A DNA stretch of 64,000 nt from Alcaligenaceae bacterium CGII-47 (GTDB lineage Bacteria > Pseudomonadota > Gammaproteobacteria > Burkholderiales > Burkholderiaceae_B). The DNA lies in contig JAHTBO010000003.1 of NCBI GenBank assembly GCA_019166125.1, positions 376,985 to 440,984 of the forward strand. The letters run 5' to 3'. This document shows, one piece after another, positions 36,295 through 46,057 of the stretch (within the stretch, counting starts at the first letter, position 1; every line of letters begins with the position of its first letter). A program made the translations under genes and the position numbers. The notes beneath the pieces were generated by a model. The model did not search any database. It was not told the DNA's origin and worked only from the letters and a program-made list of their open reading frames with translations.

Positions 36295-38991
36295 ATGACT
36301 AAAACACTCATCATTGCCGAGAAACCCTCGGTTGCTCTGGATATATCGCGCGCCCTAGGTGGCTTCACCCGGGAAGGCGACTACTTCGAGAGCGACCAAT
36401 TTGTGCTGTCGTCCAGCGTGGGCCACCTGCTCAGCCTCGTTGCGCCTAACGATCCAGTACGCGGCAAATGGAGCTTTGCGCAACTACCAGTCATCCCGCC
36501 GCAATTCGAACTCGGACCCACCGACAAACGCTCAGCCGAACGCTTAAAGCTCCTGCTCAAACTGCTCAAGCGCAAGGACGTTGGCGCAGTCATTAACGCC
36601 TGCGACGCAGGCCGCGAGGGCGAGTTAATTTTTCGCTATATCGTCCAATACGCGGGCGTCAAAAAGCCCATTCAGCGCCTTTGGCTGCGATCAATGACCC
36701 AGGCGGCGATTCGCGAGGCCTTTGACAATCTGCGCGACGATGAAACCATGAAGCCCCTAGAGGCCGCTGCCCGTTCGCGCGCCGAGGCCGATTGGCTCGT
36801 GGGCATTAACGGCACACGCGCCATGACCGCCTTCAACAGCAAGGATGGGGGCTTTTTCAAAACGCCGGTCGGGCGCGTTCAGACCCCGACCTTGGCCATC
36901 GTCATGGAACGCGAGGACCGCATCCGCCAGTTTGTCTCGCGCGACTACTGGGAGGTACATGCCTCCTTTGTGGCTGCGGCAGGCCTGTACGAAGGCCGCT
37001 GGATCGACCCGGCCTTCAAAAAGGACGAACACGACCCCGAGCAGCGTGAATCACGCCTCTGGTCAGCCACAGCGGCACAGAGCGTGGTCACCGCCTGCCG
37101 AGACCAATCGGGCAGCGTGTCCGAGGAATCCAAGCCCACGACTCAAATGTCTCCCGCGCTGTTTGATCTGACCTCCTTACAGCGCGAGGCCAACTCGCGT
37201 TTTGGATTTTCTGCCAAGACCACCCTGTCGCTCGCCCAGACACTCTACGAGCGCCACAAGGCGCTGACCTACCCACGGACTGATTCCCGTTATCTGCCCG
37301 AGGACTACGTCACCACCGTCAAAGAGACGATGCAGGCATTGGCCAACAGCGAATCAGGAAGCGCACGCAGTCTGCACACATTCGCCGCTCAGGTGGTCAG
37401 CAAAGGCTGGGTCAAGCCCAATCGACGCATTTTTGATGACAAAAAGGTCTCGGATCACTTTGCCATCATCCCGACGCTACAAATCCCTCGCGAGCTAAGT
37501 GATGCGGAAGCCAAGATCTACGAACTGATCACACGCCGCTTCCTTGCCGTGTTTTTCCCGAGTGCAGAGTTCCGGGTCACGACCCGCATCACGACCGTCT
37601 CTGGCCACCAATTCAAGACCGAAGGCAAGGTCCTGGTCTCACCAGGCTGGTTAGCGATCTACGGGCGCGATGCCCAGGGCGACGAGGCCTCTCTGGTCGC
37701 TGTGGCCCCGGGAGAATCCGTACACACCGAGGATATCGAGGCGCGGGAATTAGCCACCAAGCCGCCCGCACGCTTTAACGAAGCGACGCTGCTATCGGCC
37801 ATGGAAGGCGCCGGTAAGCTCATCGACGACGAGGCCTTGCGCGAGGCCATGTCCGAACGCGGCCTGGGCACACCGGCCACCCGCGCCTCCATTATCGAAG
37901 GGCTCATCAACGAGACCTATCTGCGCCGCGAAGGCCGCGACCTCGTGCCCAGCGCCAAGGCTCGCCAGCTCATGACCCTGCTCTCAGGTCTAGGGGTAAA
38001 CGAGCTGACCTCACCTGAACTTACCGGCGAGTGGGAACACCGCCTCAAGAAAATAGAGCAACGTGAACTTAACCGCGATGACTTCATGCGCGAGATCGCG
38101 CAAATGACGCAAATCATCGTTAAGCGCGCCAAAGAATACGAGCGCGACACGGTGCCCGGCGACTACGCGACCCTACAGACGCCCTGCCCAAAATGCGGCA
38201 GCGTGGTCAAGGAAAACTACCGTCGCTACGCGTGTACCTCATGCGACTTCTCTATTGGCAAACACCCAGGTGGGCGCACCTTCGAGACCGCCGAGGTCGA
38301 GGAACTGCTTACACAGCGTCAGTTGGGCCCCCTCACCGGCTTCATCAGCAAGATGGGCCGCCCTTTTGCAGCGCTATTGCGTATTACCGAGGAATATAAG
38401 CTGGAGTTCGACTTTGGACAAAAGGACGACGAGGATACCGAGCCCGTCGATTTCTCGGGGCGTGAATCTCTGGGCCCCTGCCCGAAATGCAGCAGCCATG
38501 TCTACGAGCACGGCCTGAACTACGTCTGCGAAAAGTCCGTCGGCCCCGATAAATCCTGCGACTTCCGCACGGGCAAAATCATCCTGCAACAAGAGATCTC
38601 CCCCGAACAGATTCGTAAACTTCTCTCCGAGGGCAAGACCGCCTTGCTCGATGGCTTTATATCAAGCCGCACCAATCGCAAGTTCAAGGCTTATCTATCC
38701 AAGCAGGAAAACGGCAAGATCGGCTTTGAATTCGAGGTGCGCGCCGCCAAACCAGGGGCCAAGACCGCAAGCAAGTCCGCTGCGGCTAAGAAATCAGCTG
38801 CAAAAAAGACTACAGCGACTAAAACAGCGACTAAGAGCGCACCTGTCAAAAAAGCCGCACAGAAAACTGCCGTTAAAAAGACCGCGGTCAAAAAGACTGC
38901 CGTTAAAAAATCAGCCGTTAAAAAAGCGGCAGCTAAAAAGTCCCTGGCCCCCAAGACCGCAACACCGGCCGAAGACGAACCCGCATTTTAG
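36295..38991 (+). CDS. topB: DNA topoisomerase III
   Basis: An 898-residue type IA topoisomerase. The TOPRIM domain opens KTLIIAEKPSVALDISRALGG and contains INACDAGREGELIFRY. The active-site tyrosine is Tyr326 in LTYPRTDSRYLP. After the core come two zinc-ribbon-like modules (CPKCGSVV ... CTSCDF and CPKCSSHV ... CEKSVGPDKSCDF). The end, from about residue 820, is a Lys/Ala-rich tail resembling histone H1, with five 15-bp repeats. Such enzymes decatenate DNA and resolve recombination and replication intermediates with RecQ-like helicases. ATG 36295 gives the family start; the frame extends to 36265. Confidence 0.95.
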   Translation: MTKTLIIAEKPSVALDISRALGGFTREGDYFESDQFVLSSSVGHLLSLVAPNDPVRGKWSFAQLPVIPPQFELGPTDKRSAERLKLLLKLLKRKDVGAVINACDAGREGELIFRYIVQYAGVKKPIQRLWLRSMTQAAIREAFDNLRDDETMKPLEAAARSRAEADWLVGINGTRAMTAFNSKDGGFFKTPVGRVQTPTLAIVMEREDRIRQFVSRDYWEVHASFVAAAGLYEGRWIDPAFKKDEHDPEQRESRLWSATAAQSVVTACRDQSGSVSEESKPTTQMSPALFDLTSLQREANSRFGFSAKTTLSLAQTLYERHKALTYPRTDSRYLPEDYVTTVKETMQALANSESGSARSLHTFAAQVVSKGWVKPNRRIFDDKKVSDHFAIIPTLQIPRELSDAEAKIYELITRRFLAVFFPSAEFRVTTRITTVSGHQFKTEGKVLVSPGWLAIYGRDAQGDEASLVAVAPGESVHTEDIEARELATKPPARFNEATLLSAMEGAGKLIDDEALREAMSERGLGTPATRASIIEGLINETYLRREGRDLVPSAKARQLMTLLSGLGVNELTSPELTGEWEHRLKKIEQRELNRDDFMREIAQMTQIIVKRAKEYERDTVPGDYATLQTPCPKCGSVVKENYRRYACTSCDFSIGKHPGGRTFETAEVEELLTQRQLGPLTGFISKMGRPFAALLRITEEYKLEFDFGQKDDEDTEPVDFSGRESLGPCPKCSSHVYEHGLNYVCEKSVGPDKSCDFRTGKIILQQEISPEQIRKLLSEGKTALLDGFISSRTNRKFKAYLSKQENGKIGFEFEVRAAKPGAKTASKSAAAKKSAAKKTTATKTATKSAPVKKAAQKTAVKKTAVKKTAVKKSAVKKAAAKKSLAPKTATPAEDEPAF
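38866..38940 (+). repeat. 15-bp repeats coding the lysine-rich topB tail
   Basis: Five consecutive 15-base units from 38866 read TAVKK, TAVKK, TAVKK, SAVKK, AAAKK. Units one and three are nearly identical in sequence (ACTGCCGTTAAAAAG/A). They extend the C-terminal histone-H1-like tail of topoisomerase III. Confidence 0.8.
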
Positions 38992-38992
38992 A

Positions 38993-39016
38993 CTGGCCAG
39001 GCGTGGGGCTGGCCAG
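38993..39016 (+). terminator. Possible terminator hairpin after topB
   Basis: CTGGCCAG occurs at 38993-39000 and again at 39009-39016; being self-complementary, the copies can form an 8-bp stem around an 8-base loop. It lies two bases after the topB stop and before the convergent dctM stop. No T-run is present, so termination here would need Rho. Confidence 0.4.
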
Positions 39017-39046
39017 CGCACCGAGTGCCACGCGCATCGCATCCAC

Positions 39047-40324
39047 TCAGTGATACACCAAATCCCTGAAATACAGCGACAAGGCTGGCACATAGGTAAT
39101 CACAACCAGACAGACGAACACCACGCCCACAAAGGGCAATAAGGGCCGAATGAGCCGCTCGATCGGGATCTTGGCCACCGTACAGGCAGCAAACAGATTC
39201 ACCCCAAAGGGCGGCGTCACCATCCCGAGCGCCAAATTGACCACCATAATCACACCGAAATGCGCCGGATCGACCCCAAACTGCATCGCTACCGGCAATA
39301 ACAGCGGTGCCAGCACAACGATCGAGGCCGATGTTTCAATAAACATGCCGATAAAAAACAAGGCGACATTAATGCCCAGCAAAAAGCTATATTCATTCGT
39401 AAAGATATGCGAGAGCCAGGCGCCCAGCGCCATCGGCACCCCGGCGCGATTCAACAAAAAGCCAAAAACCCCGGCATTGGCAATCACGAACATAATAATG
39501 GCTGTCGACACAACCGAGCGATGAAAAGTGCGCGATAACGTCTTTAGACTCAGGCGTCGATAGACAAACATCCCGACAAATAAGGCATAGACCACCGCTA
39601 CCGCCGACGCCTCAGTCGGTGTAAAGATCCCACCATAAATCCCCCCCAGGATAATGATCGGCATCAGCAGCGCCCACCAGGCACGCTTGAATGCCGTCCA
39701 TAACGGCAAGCGGCCTTCCCCGTCATGCTTACCGAGGCCATTGCTGCGTGCATACCACCAGACATAGCCCATCAAGCCAGCCGCAATGATGATCCCGGGC
39801 CCGATCCCGGCGATAAATATCTCGCCCACAGAGGTGTCTGTGGACACCGCAAACAAAATCATAGGGATGGACGGTGGAATAATCACCCCCAGCTCTGCCG
39901 CCGAGGCCTGCAGAGACGCAGAAAACGGGAGTGGGTAGCCATGCTTGACCATGGCAGGAATCAGGATCGCACCGACAGCGAAGGTGGTCGCCACGCTAGA
40001 GCCCGCCACTGCCGCAAAAATCATACAGGTCAGCACGCAACTGCATGCCAAACCACCCTGCACCCCGCCTACCAGACTCTTGGCAAACTCCACCATGCGC
40101 TCGGATATCCCACCTTCCTCCATCAGGTTGCCGGCAAGGATAAAGAAGGGCACCGCCATTAGCGGGTACTTATCCATCGAGGCATATAACTGCTGGGCAA
40201 TGACCAACCACGTCATCTGGCCGTCATACGCCACGCCCAACATGCTCGACAAGCCAATCGCCACCGCGATGGGCACGGTCAGCACGAAGAACAGCAGCAT
40301 CGAGATGACCATCAACTGCGGCAT
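39047..40324 (-). CDS. dctM: TRAP transporter large permease DctM (first system)
   Basis: A 425-residue membrane protein with about 12 hydrophobic helices. DctM hallmarks include PLMAVPFFILAGNLMEEGGI, SSVATTFAVGAILIPAM, ELGVIIPPSIPMILFA and LLLPVAMQFGVDPAHFGVIMVVNLALGMVTPPFGVNLF. ATG 40324 is used; the frame runs back to 40390, but that would overlap the small subunit. With DctQ and DctP it forms a sodium-driven uptake system for an organic acid. It is the last gene of the dctPQM run on the minus strand. Confidence 0.92.
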   Translation of the reverse strand: MPQLMVISMLLFFVLTVPIAVAIGLSSMLGVAYDGQMTWLVIAQQLYASMDKYPLMAVPFFILAGNLMEEGGISERMVEFAKSLVGGVQGGLACSCVLTCMIFAAVAGSSVATTFAVGAILIPAMVKHGYPLPFSASLQASAAELGVIIPPSIPMILFAVSTDTSVGEIFIAGIGPGIIIAAGLMGYVWWYARSNGLGKHDGEGRLPLWTAFKRAWWALLMPIIILGGIYGGIFTPTEASAVAVVYALFVGMFVYRRLSLKTLSRTFHRSVVSTAIIMFVIANAGVFGFLLNRAGVPMALGAWLSHIFTNEYSFLLGINVALFFIGMFIETSASIVVLAPLLLPVAMQFGVDPAHFGVIMVVNLALGMVTPPFGVNLFAACTVAKIPIERLIRPLLPFVGVVFVCLVVITYVPALSLYFRDLVYH

Positions 40325-40331
40325 AGGCGGC

Positions 40332-40820
40332 TCATATGTTGTCGATATGGGTGCGACGTGGGCCTTCAGCCCAATACGCAATGACGGCAATCAGAGAGAG
40401 CACCGCACCAATGGGAATAGCGATATACACCCAGGAGATCGAAGCATCCAGGCTAGGCATCGTCTGGAACCGCACCCGCCATGTCATCTGGCCACCAACC
40501 CAAGTGAGAAAGCCCAGAAAAGACACCACGACCAGCAAGACCGCGTGTTCCAGTCGACGCGCCCACGGTTTACCCAACAGACTGTGCAGCATCTCGACGC
40601 TGAGCATGGCGCCTTGACGAAACGCCAAGGCAACACCGAGCATGACCGCCCAGATAATCGACGCACGTGTCCAGGCCTCACTCCAGGCCGAGGGCGACTC
40701 GAGGACGAATCGCGCCAAGACCTGGTAGAAGCCAGCAATCACCGCCGTCAAGAGCAGCAACTGCGCCACCATAGACACCAGGCGGAACAAGGCCTGGTCC
40801 AGACCATGCAGAAAGCGCAT
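40332..40820 (-). CDS. dctQ: TRAP transporter small permease DctQ (first system)
   Basis: A 162-residue four-helix membrane subunit. The typical features are an N-terminal helix, VLESPSAWSEAWTRASIIWAVMLGVALAFRQGAM and the closing SISWVYIAIPIGAVLSLIAVI. It binds DctM and completes the carrier. It is seven bases upstream of dctM and three bases downstream of dctP. Confidence 0.88.
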   Translation of the reverse strand: MRFLHGLDQALFRLVSMVAQLLLLTAVIAGFYQVLARFVLESPSAWSEAWTRASIIWAVMLGVALAFRQGAMLSVEMLHSLLGKPWARRLEHAVLLVVVSFLGFLTWVGGQMTWRVRFQTMPSLDASISWVYIAIPIGAVLSLIAVIAYWAEGPRRTHIDNI

Positions 40821-40823
40821 GGC

Positions 40824-41804
40824 CTATTGTGTATTGCGGATAGCTTCGACGAGTTCCTTGCCGAACTGCTTGTAGTACTGCGGATAGATCGGCTCTACCG
40901 CCTTGACAAAGGCCGCATGGTCCACAATATTGACCTGCATGCCTTGCGCCTTCAGCTCGGCGATACCGCTTTGCTCGACATTGTCTACAAACTTGCGCAT
41001 TGCCAGCGCCGAGGCGTGTGCAGCGTCCTTGAAATGAGCCTTGTCCGCATCGGACAAGCCATCATATACAGCCGGTGACATCAGAACCAGAGCGGGGCCG
41101 TAGACATGTGCGGTAAGCGAGAGGTATTTTTGCATCTGCCACATCTTGACCGATACGATCACCGACAGCGGGTTCTCTTGGCCATCAATCGTGCCTTGTT
41201 GCAGGGCCGTCGCCACCTCAGGCCAAGCCATCGGTGTCGCCAGCACACCCAATTCGCGGAAGGCGGCGATATGGATAGGGTTTTCCGTGGTGCGGATCTT
41301 GAGCCCCTTAATGTCAGCGGGCACCGCGACCGGGCGTACATTATTGGTCAGGTGGCGGAACCCCTGCTCACCCCAGGCGAGCGCGATCAGGCCGCGCTTA
41401 GGGAATTCCGCCAGCATGTCCTGACCAAGCTTGCTGTCGAGCACCTTGCGGGCATGCGCCAGATCACGAAAGAGGAACGGGACGTCAAACACCCCAGTCT
41501 GCGGCACAAAGTTCAGTGAGGCGCCTGTTGACACGATCGCCAGATCAATCGTGCCCAGTTGCAGGCCCTCGATTACCTCGCGCTCGCCACCCAGGGCGCT
41601 ATTGGCGAACTGCTGGACCTTGAATGCACCCTTGGTGCTGTTCTCTAGCGATGTCGAGAACGCTGCAGCCCCTGCGCCGTAGTGGGAGTTCTCGGATAAG
41701 GCATAAGCCATTTTAAGGGTGGTCTGTGCGAGCACGGGTGCGGCCATCATGGCACTCACGAGCGACGCAGCCATCAGGCATTTAAATAGATGTTTCCCTT
41801 GCAT
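40824..41804 (-). CDS. dctP: TRAP transporter substrate-binding protein DctP (first system)
   Basis: A 326-residue periplasmic binding protein with a signal peptide (LMAASLVSAMMAAPVLAQ). DctP features are GEREVIEGLQLGTIDLAIVSTG, LPF-like VPFLFRDLAHAR, KGLKIRTTENPIH (the arginine that usually grips the substrate carboxylate) and GTIDGQENPLSVI. ATG 41804 has GGAG seven bases upstream; the longer frame to 41873 has no site. It is the first of the dctPQM genes and lies 87 bases after the acetolactate synthase, so the four may be cotranscribed. Confidence 0.9.
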   Translation of the reverse strand: MQGKHLFKCLMAASLVSAMMAAPVLAQTTLKMAYALSENSHYGAGAAAFSTSLENSTKGAFKVQQFANSALGGEREVIEGLQLGTIDLAIVSTGASLNFVPQTGVFDVPFLFRDLAHARKVLDSKLGQDMLAEFPKRGLIALAWGEQGFRHLTNNVRPVAVPADIKGLKIRTTENPIHIAAFRELGVLATPMAWPEVATALQQGTIDGQENPLSVIVSVKMWQMQKYLSLTAHVYGPALVLMSPAVYDGLSDADKAHFKDAAHASALAMRKFVDNVEQSGIAELKAQGMQVNIVDHAAFVKAVEPIYPQYYKQFGKELVEAIRNTQ

Positions 41805-41891
41805 TGCGAGGTCTCCTTCCCTATCAATAGGGGGTATTTGTTCAAAGAGGATTAAAAATACTGTTTTATCCAAGCAAACTCAAGCACGCCC

Positions 41892-43643
41892 TTATGTTTC
41901 GACATACCAGGTGTCCTCGGAGAGCATCACCTGCTGATGTCCATACCCTGCAGGCATCATAGGGAAGCAATTCTGTAAGGGCACGACTGCCACATCAAGA
42001 AAATACGGCCCGTCATGCGCCATACAAATCGCGAGCGCTGCATCCAGTTCAAGCGGGTTTTCGACGCGTGCGGCGCCCCAGCCAAAGGCATGAGCCAGCG
42101 CCACAAAATCAGGAATCGAGGCGTTATAGCTATGGCTGTAGCGCCCATCATGAATCAATTCCTGCCACTGACGCACCATACCCATATGGCCATTGTTGCA
42201 GAGCACGAGCTTGACCGCTGCGTGATGCTGTACGGCAGTGGCCAGCTCCTGAATATTCATAAGCACCGAGGCATCGCCACTTACACACACGACAACTTTA
42301 TCAGGGTGCGCGATCTGCGCACCGATCGCCGCGGGCAAGCCATACCCCATGGTACCTGCGCCGCCCGAGGTCAACCATCGATTGGGGCGATTGATACGGA
42401 TGTATTGCGCTGCCCACATCTGATGCTGGCCCACGTCGGTCGCAACAATCGCGTCCTGACCGTCCAGCATGTGATCAACACGCTGCATCAAGTGCTGCGG
42501 CAAAATATGCTGCGTCGAGGGCTCGACCTTCAAGCAGTCTTTCGCCTGCCAGACACGGATACGCTGCCACCATTCATCCAGATGGCTGGCCGCTTGCTCG
42601 TATTCGCCCAGTTCCTTATGCAAGGCACGCAGTAGCGGGTAGCAATCACCCACCAGCGCGACGTCCGCGCGCACGACCTTATTGATCGAGGCCGGGTCAA
42701 TATCCAGATGAATTTTGCTCGCATGCGGACAAAAGTCAGACAAGCGTCCAGTGATGCGATCATCGAAGCGCGCGCCCACACAAACAATCAAATCTGCATG
42801 ATGCATAGCGAGATTGGCTTGCAAGGTACCGTGCATACCCAACATACCTAAGAACTGCGGATCATCAGCAGGGAAGGCGCCCAAGCCCATAAGCGTCAGC
42901 GTGCAGGGCGCGCCGGTACTCTGCACCAGGCTGGCAAAGGCCTGGCAGGCATCCACACCGGAATTGATCAGACCGCCCCCCCCATAAAATACGGGACGCT
43001 TGGCGCGCGCAATCAGCGCTGCAGCACGCTTGACCGCCGCCTCGACGGCAGGCGAGGTGGTCTGGACACTGAGCTGGCGCTCGGGCTCGGCCTGCGTAAA
43101 CTCGGGTGGCACCAAATTAATCTGAATGTCTTTAGGAAAATCCAGCAACACGGGGCCCGGACGGCCCTCACGCGTCAAGCGGTAGGCCTTGGCTGCGAGC
43201 GCAGCAACGTCTTCAGAGCGCCTGATCTGCGCATTCCACTTGGTCACAGGTCGCGATATGCCAATTGCATCGCACTCCTGGAAGGCATCCGTACCGATTG
43301 CACTCGTCACCACCTGCCCACTAATACATAGCACCGGGATCGAATCGCACAGTGCATCGAGCAGGCCGGTCGTGGTGTTGGACATGCCCGGGCCTGAAGT
43401 CACCAACACGACGCCAGGGCGCCCAGTTGTGCGCGCATAACCCTCGGCGGCGTGTACGGCACCCTGCTCATGGCGCACCAGCACGTGACGCAGGCGCGAC
43501 TCGGCGTACAGCGCATCGTACAGGGGCAACACGGCGCCACCCGGATAGCCAAAAATAGTATCAACCCCAAGGGTAATCAGGGTGTCGAGCAGCACCTCGG
43601 CACCGTTGCGGCCGGGTGTTTCTGCAGGCATGTTCACGATCAT
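41892..43643 (-). CDS. ilvB: Acetolactate synthase large (catalytic) subunit
   Basis: A thiamine-diphosphate enzyme of about 583 residues. The catalytic glutamate is in [17 protein letters not shown], followed by [12 protein letters not shown] and [20 protein letters not shown], which distinguish AHAS from other ThDP enzymes. The ThDP-magnesium motif is [29 protein letters not shown], and [17 protein letters not shown] follows. It makes acetolactate from two pyruvates or acetohydroxybutyrate. Starts at 43652, 43643 and 43631 are possible; 43643 has GAGG closest to good spacing. The regulatory subunit gene ilvN is not adjacent, so this is probably a secondary or degradative copy. Confidence 0.88.
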   Translation of the reverse strand: MIVNMPAETPGRNGAEVLLDTLITLGVDTIFGYPGGAVLPLYDALYAESRLRHVLVRHEQGAVHAAEGYARTTGRPGVVLVTSGPGMSNTTTGLLDALCDSIPVLCISGQVVTSAIGTDAFQECDAIGISRPVTKWNAQIRRSEDVAALAAKAYRLTREGRPGPVLLDFPKDIQINLVPPEFTQAEPERQLSVQTTSPAVEAAVKRAAALIARAKRPVFYGGGGLINSGVDACQAFASLVQSTGAPCTLTLMGLGAFPADDPQFLGMLGMHGTLQANLAMHHADLIVCVGARFDDRITGRLSDFCPHASKIHLDIDPASINKVVRADVALVGDCYPLLRALHKELGEYEQAASHLDEWWQRIRVWQAKDCLKVEPSTQHILPQHLMQRVDHMLDGQDAIVATDVGQHQMWAAQYIRINRPNRWLTSGGAGTMGYGLPAAIGAQIAHPDKVVVCVSGDASVLMNIQELATAVQHHAAVKLVLCNNGHMGMVRQWQELIHDGRYSHSYNASIPDFVALAHAFGWGAARVENPLELDAALAICMAHDGPYFLDVAVVPLQNCFPMMPAGYGHQQVMLSEDTWYVET

Positions 43644-43701
43644 GAACCTCATGGTGGTAAATCGGGGATAATGACTGAGTTTATCGCTTTTGCTCACGAT
43701 C

Positions 43702-44199
43702 ATGGCTATCACCCCCACCCCATGGCATGTTGTGCGCAGCTCCTCGCTACATGGACGGGGCGTATTTGCCGCCACAGACATCCCGGCAGGCACTCGTATC
43801 CTGAACTATGCCGGACGCCGTCTCACGCCCGAGCAGGCCGACGAGCGTTGGCCCGTGGATCCCAACGACCCGTATCACACCTTTTACTTTGCGCTCAGCT
43901 CAGGCAAGGTGATCGACGGCGGGCAGCGCGGCAACGACGCACGTTGGATTAATCACTCCTGTAGCCCAAACTGCGAAGCCCGCGAAAATGCCGCAGAGAC
44001 GCGCGTCGCCATCTATGCGCTTGTGGATATTGCATCTGGCGCCGAGCTGACCTATGACTATGGCTTGTTCACAGAAGAGCGCATGACCCGCACCCTCAAA
44101 CAGCATTACCGCTGCCTGTGCGGCACACCCGAGTGCCGGGGCACCATGCTGGCACTTAAAAAGCCGAGGCCGCGCAAAAGGCCGACAACTGCGGGATAG
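43702..44199 (+). CDS. SET-domain protein
   Basis: A 165-residue protein that is almost entirely a SET methyltransferase fold: [21 protein letters not shown] at the start, the cofactor/pseudoknot motif [13 protein letters not shown], then [11 protein letters not shown], and a post-SET CxCx4C motif [14 protein letters not shown]. All core SET residues expected for S-adenosylmethionine-dependent lysine methylation are present. The basic tail ends [13 protein letters not shown]. Bacterial SET proteins are uncommon but occur in Burkholderiales; targets are unknown. ATG 43702 is preferred to TTG 43690. It is divergent from ilvB with a 58-base gap. Confidence 0.85.
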   Translation: MAITPTPWHVVRSSSLHGRGVFAATDIPAGTRILNYAGRRLTPEQADERWPVDPNDPYHTFYFALSSGKVIDGGQRGNDARWINHSCSPNCEARENAAETRVAIYALVDIASGAELTYDYGLFTEERMTRTLKQHYRCLCGTPECRGTMLALKKPRPRKRPTTAG

Positions 44200-44243
44200 T
44201 CCGCAATGGCAGCTGGGACATCCCGGGTTAGTATGGAGGCGTT

Positions 44244-44741
44244 ATGACCGAACACGCTCCGATGCCTCCCGCCCCCCCTGTGCGCATGTCACTACGCGTC
44301 GAAGACTGGCTCACCGTTCTCTCTCTGGGTACGCTGGCGATCATCACCATGACGAATGTGATCGTACGCTACCTGACGGATCAGTCGTTTGCCTGGACCG
44401 AGGAAATTTCTATTTTCTTGCTTATCGTACTTACGATGAGCGCCAGCTCGTCTGCCTTTGTACGCATGCTGCATATCCGCATCGAACTAATTGCCGATGG
44501 CGGCTCGCCCGCCCGCAAACGTAGGCTAGGCATTACCGCTGACACGATCACGCTGCTATTCTTTGTTCTGTTGACTGTTTTGCTGGGTCGCATGGCTTTG
44601 GATGAATTAAACTGGGGGGATACCTCTCCGGCCATCGGTATACCGACCTGGTGGTACACGATGTGGTTGCCCGTCTTATCCGGGCTCATCAGCCTGCGTC
44701 TGGCGGGAATGCTCACGCGTCGCTTGCGCGGCACACAATGA
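44244..44741 (+). CDS. dctQ: TRAP transporter small permease DctQ (second system)
   Basis: A 165-residue four-helix subunit: LGTLAIITMTNVIVRYLTDQSFAWTEEISIFLLIVLTMSASSSAF matches the DctQ pattern. Its stop overlaps the next gene by four bases. It is the first gene of a dctQMP run on the plus strand, with the binding protein last, the mirror of the order in the first system. Confidence 0.88.
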   Translation: MTEHAPMPPAPPVRMSLRVEDWLTVLSLGTLAIITMTNVIVRYLTDQSFAWTEEISIFLLIVLTMSASSSAFVRMLHIRIELIADGGSPARKRRLGITADTITLLFFVLLTVLLGRMALDELNWGDTSPAIGIPTWWYTMWLPVLSGLISLRLAGMLTRRLRGTQ

Positions 44742-46036
44742 TCCCGACGCTCCTGTTCACGCTATTTGTCGTACTCATGCTCATTGGCGTGCCGGTTGGC
44801 GTCGCCTTGGGCGCTGCGGGGACACTCGCCATTGCACTGGCCAATCCTGATACCCATTGGTTTGGCACGATGGCGATTTCTCAGAGCTTCTATGCTGGTC
44901 TGGGAAAATATCCACTGCTTGCAATTCCGATGTTTGTGCTGGTGGGTTCGATTTTTGATCGTTCCGGCGTCGCAAGCCGACTGGTGCGCCTGGCGCTCTC
45001 TGTCACGGGGCGGGGGCCCGGCATGCTCGCCGTCGTCACCATCAGTGTCGCCATGTTCCTGGGTGGCATTTCGGGCTCGGGTCCAGCCTGTGCCGCAGCG
45101 GTCGGCGCCGTCATGATTGCTGCCATGAACCGGGCGGGTTACCCACCGGCCTATTCAGCCAGCGTCGTCGCGGCGGGGGCCGCCACCGATATTCTGATCC
45201 CGCCGTCTATTGCCTTTATCGTCTACTCCATTCTGGTGCCCCAGGCCTCGGTGCCTGCGCTGTTTGCTGCAGGCATGCTCCCAGGGCTGTTGGCTGGAAT
45301 AGGCCTCATCATCCCGGCAGTCTGGCTCGCACGGCGCCACAATATGGGCCAAAATGAACAAACCGAGCCGCGCCCACCGTTCTGGCGCAGCCTCTACGAG
45401 TCGCTGTGGGGCCTGGCTGCGCCAGTCATCATTCTGGGCGGCATGCGCATGGGCTACTTCACGCCCACCGAAGCTGCGGTCGTGGCCGTGTTCTACGGCC
45501 TATTCATCGGCATTTTTGTACATCGCACGATGACGATCCGTGATCTATTTCCCATTCTGCGCGAGGCGGGCGAGCTCTCGGCCGTCATCATGATCGTGGT
45601 CACCCTAGCAGGAATTTTTGCCTGGTCACTGTCAACGCTGAGCATCATCGATCCAGTCACCCACGCCATTGTAAATTCGGGCCTGGGTGAATACGGTATC
45701 CTCGCGCTGCTGATCCTGCTGCTGATTGTGCTGGGTATGTTTCTGGATGGAATATCTATCTTTTTAATCTTCGTGCCCCTACTCATGCCGATTGCTCAGG
45801 CGTACCATTGGGATTTGGTGTGGTTTGGCGTCATCCTTACCCTGATGGTCGCCGTCGGCCAATTCACGCCGCCCGTCGCTGTGAACCTGATGGTGTCCTG
45901 CAAGATCGCCAATGTTCCCATGGAACACACCGTACGCTGGGTGGTCTGGCTACTCGCAGGAATGATGAGCACGCTAATCATTGTGATTGCATTTCCAGAA
46001 ATTGCCCTATGGCTACCACGTTATCTGGGCTATTAA
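44738..46036 (+). CDS. dctM: TRAP transporter large permease DctM (second system)
   Basis: A 432-residue permease with about 12 helices. Signature stretches are GLGKYPLLAIPMFVLVGSIFDRSGV, GGISGSGPACAAAVGAVMIAAM, ATDILIPPSIAFIVYSILVP and VPLLMPIAQAYHWDLVWFGVILTLMVAVGQFTPPVAVNL. ATG 44738 forms an ATGA overlap with dctQ. It differs clearly from the first DctM, so the two carriers are not a recent duplication. Confidence 0.92.
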   Translation: MIPTLLFTLFVVLMLIGVPVGVALGAAGTLAIALANPDTHWFGTMAISQSFYAGLGKYPLLAIPMFVLVGSIFDRSGVASRLVRLALSVTGRGPGMLAVVTISVAMFLGGISGSGPACAAAVGAVMIAAMNRAGYPPAYSASVVAAGAATDILIPPSIAFIVYSILVPQASVPALFAAGMLPGLLAGIGLIIPAVWLARRHNMGQNEQTEPRPPFWRSLYESLWGLAAPVIILGGMRMGYFTPTEAAVVAVFYGLFIGIFVHRTMTIRDLFPILREAGELSAVIMIVVTLAGIFAWSLSTLSIIDPVTHAIVNSGLGEYGILALLILLLIVLGMFLDGISIFLIFVPLLMPIAQAYHWDLVWFGVILTLMVAVGQFTPPVAVNLMVSCKIANVPMEHTVRWVVWLLAGMMSTLIIVIAFPEIALWLPRYLGY

Positions 46037-46057
46037 TTATTTATTCAGGAGGAGTTC

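Noticed and set aside
39945-41078. A 377-codon plus-strand ORF opposite the first TRAP genes
   Set aside because: It is antisense to dctM, dctQ and dctP, which have clear family motifs; its translation is low in hydrophobic patterning and matches no family. It is a shadow of GC-rich coding.
41892-43643. Glyoxylate carboligase or sulfoacetaldehyde acetyltransferase
   Set aside because: The [20 protein letters not shown] and [14 protein letters not shown] stretches are those of acetolactate synthase.
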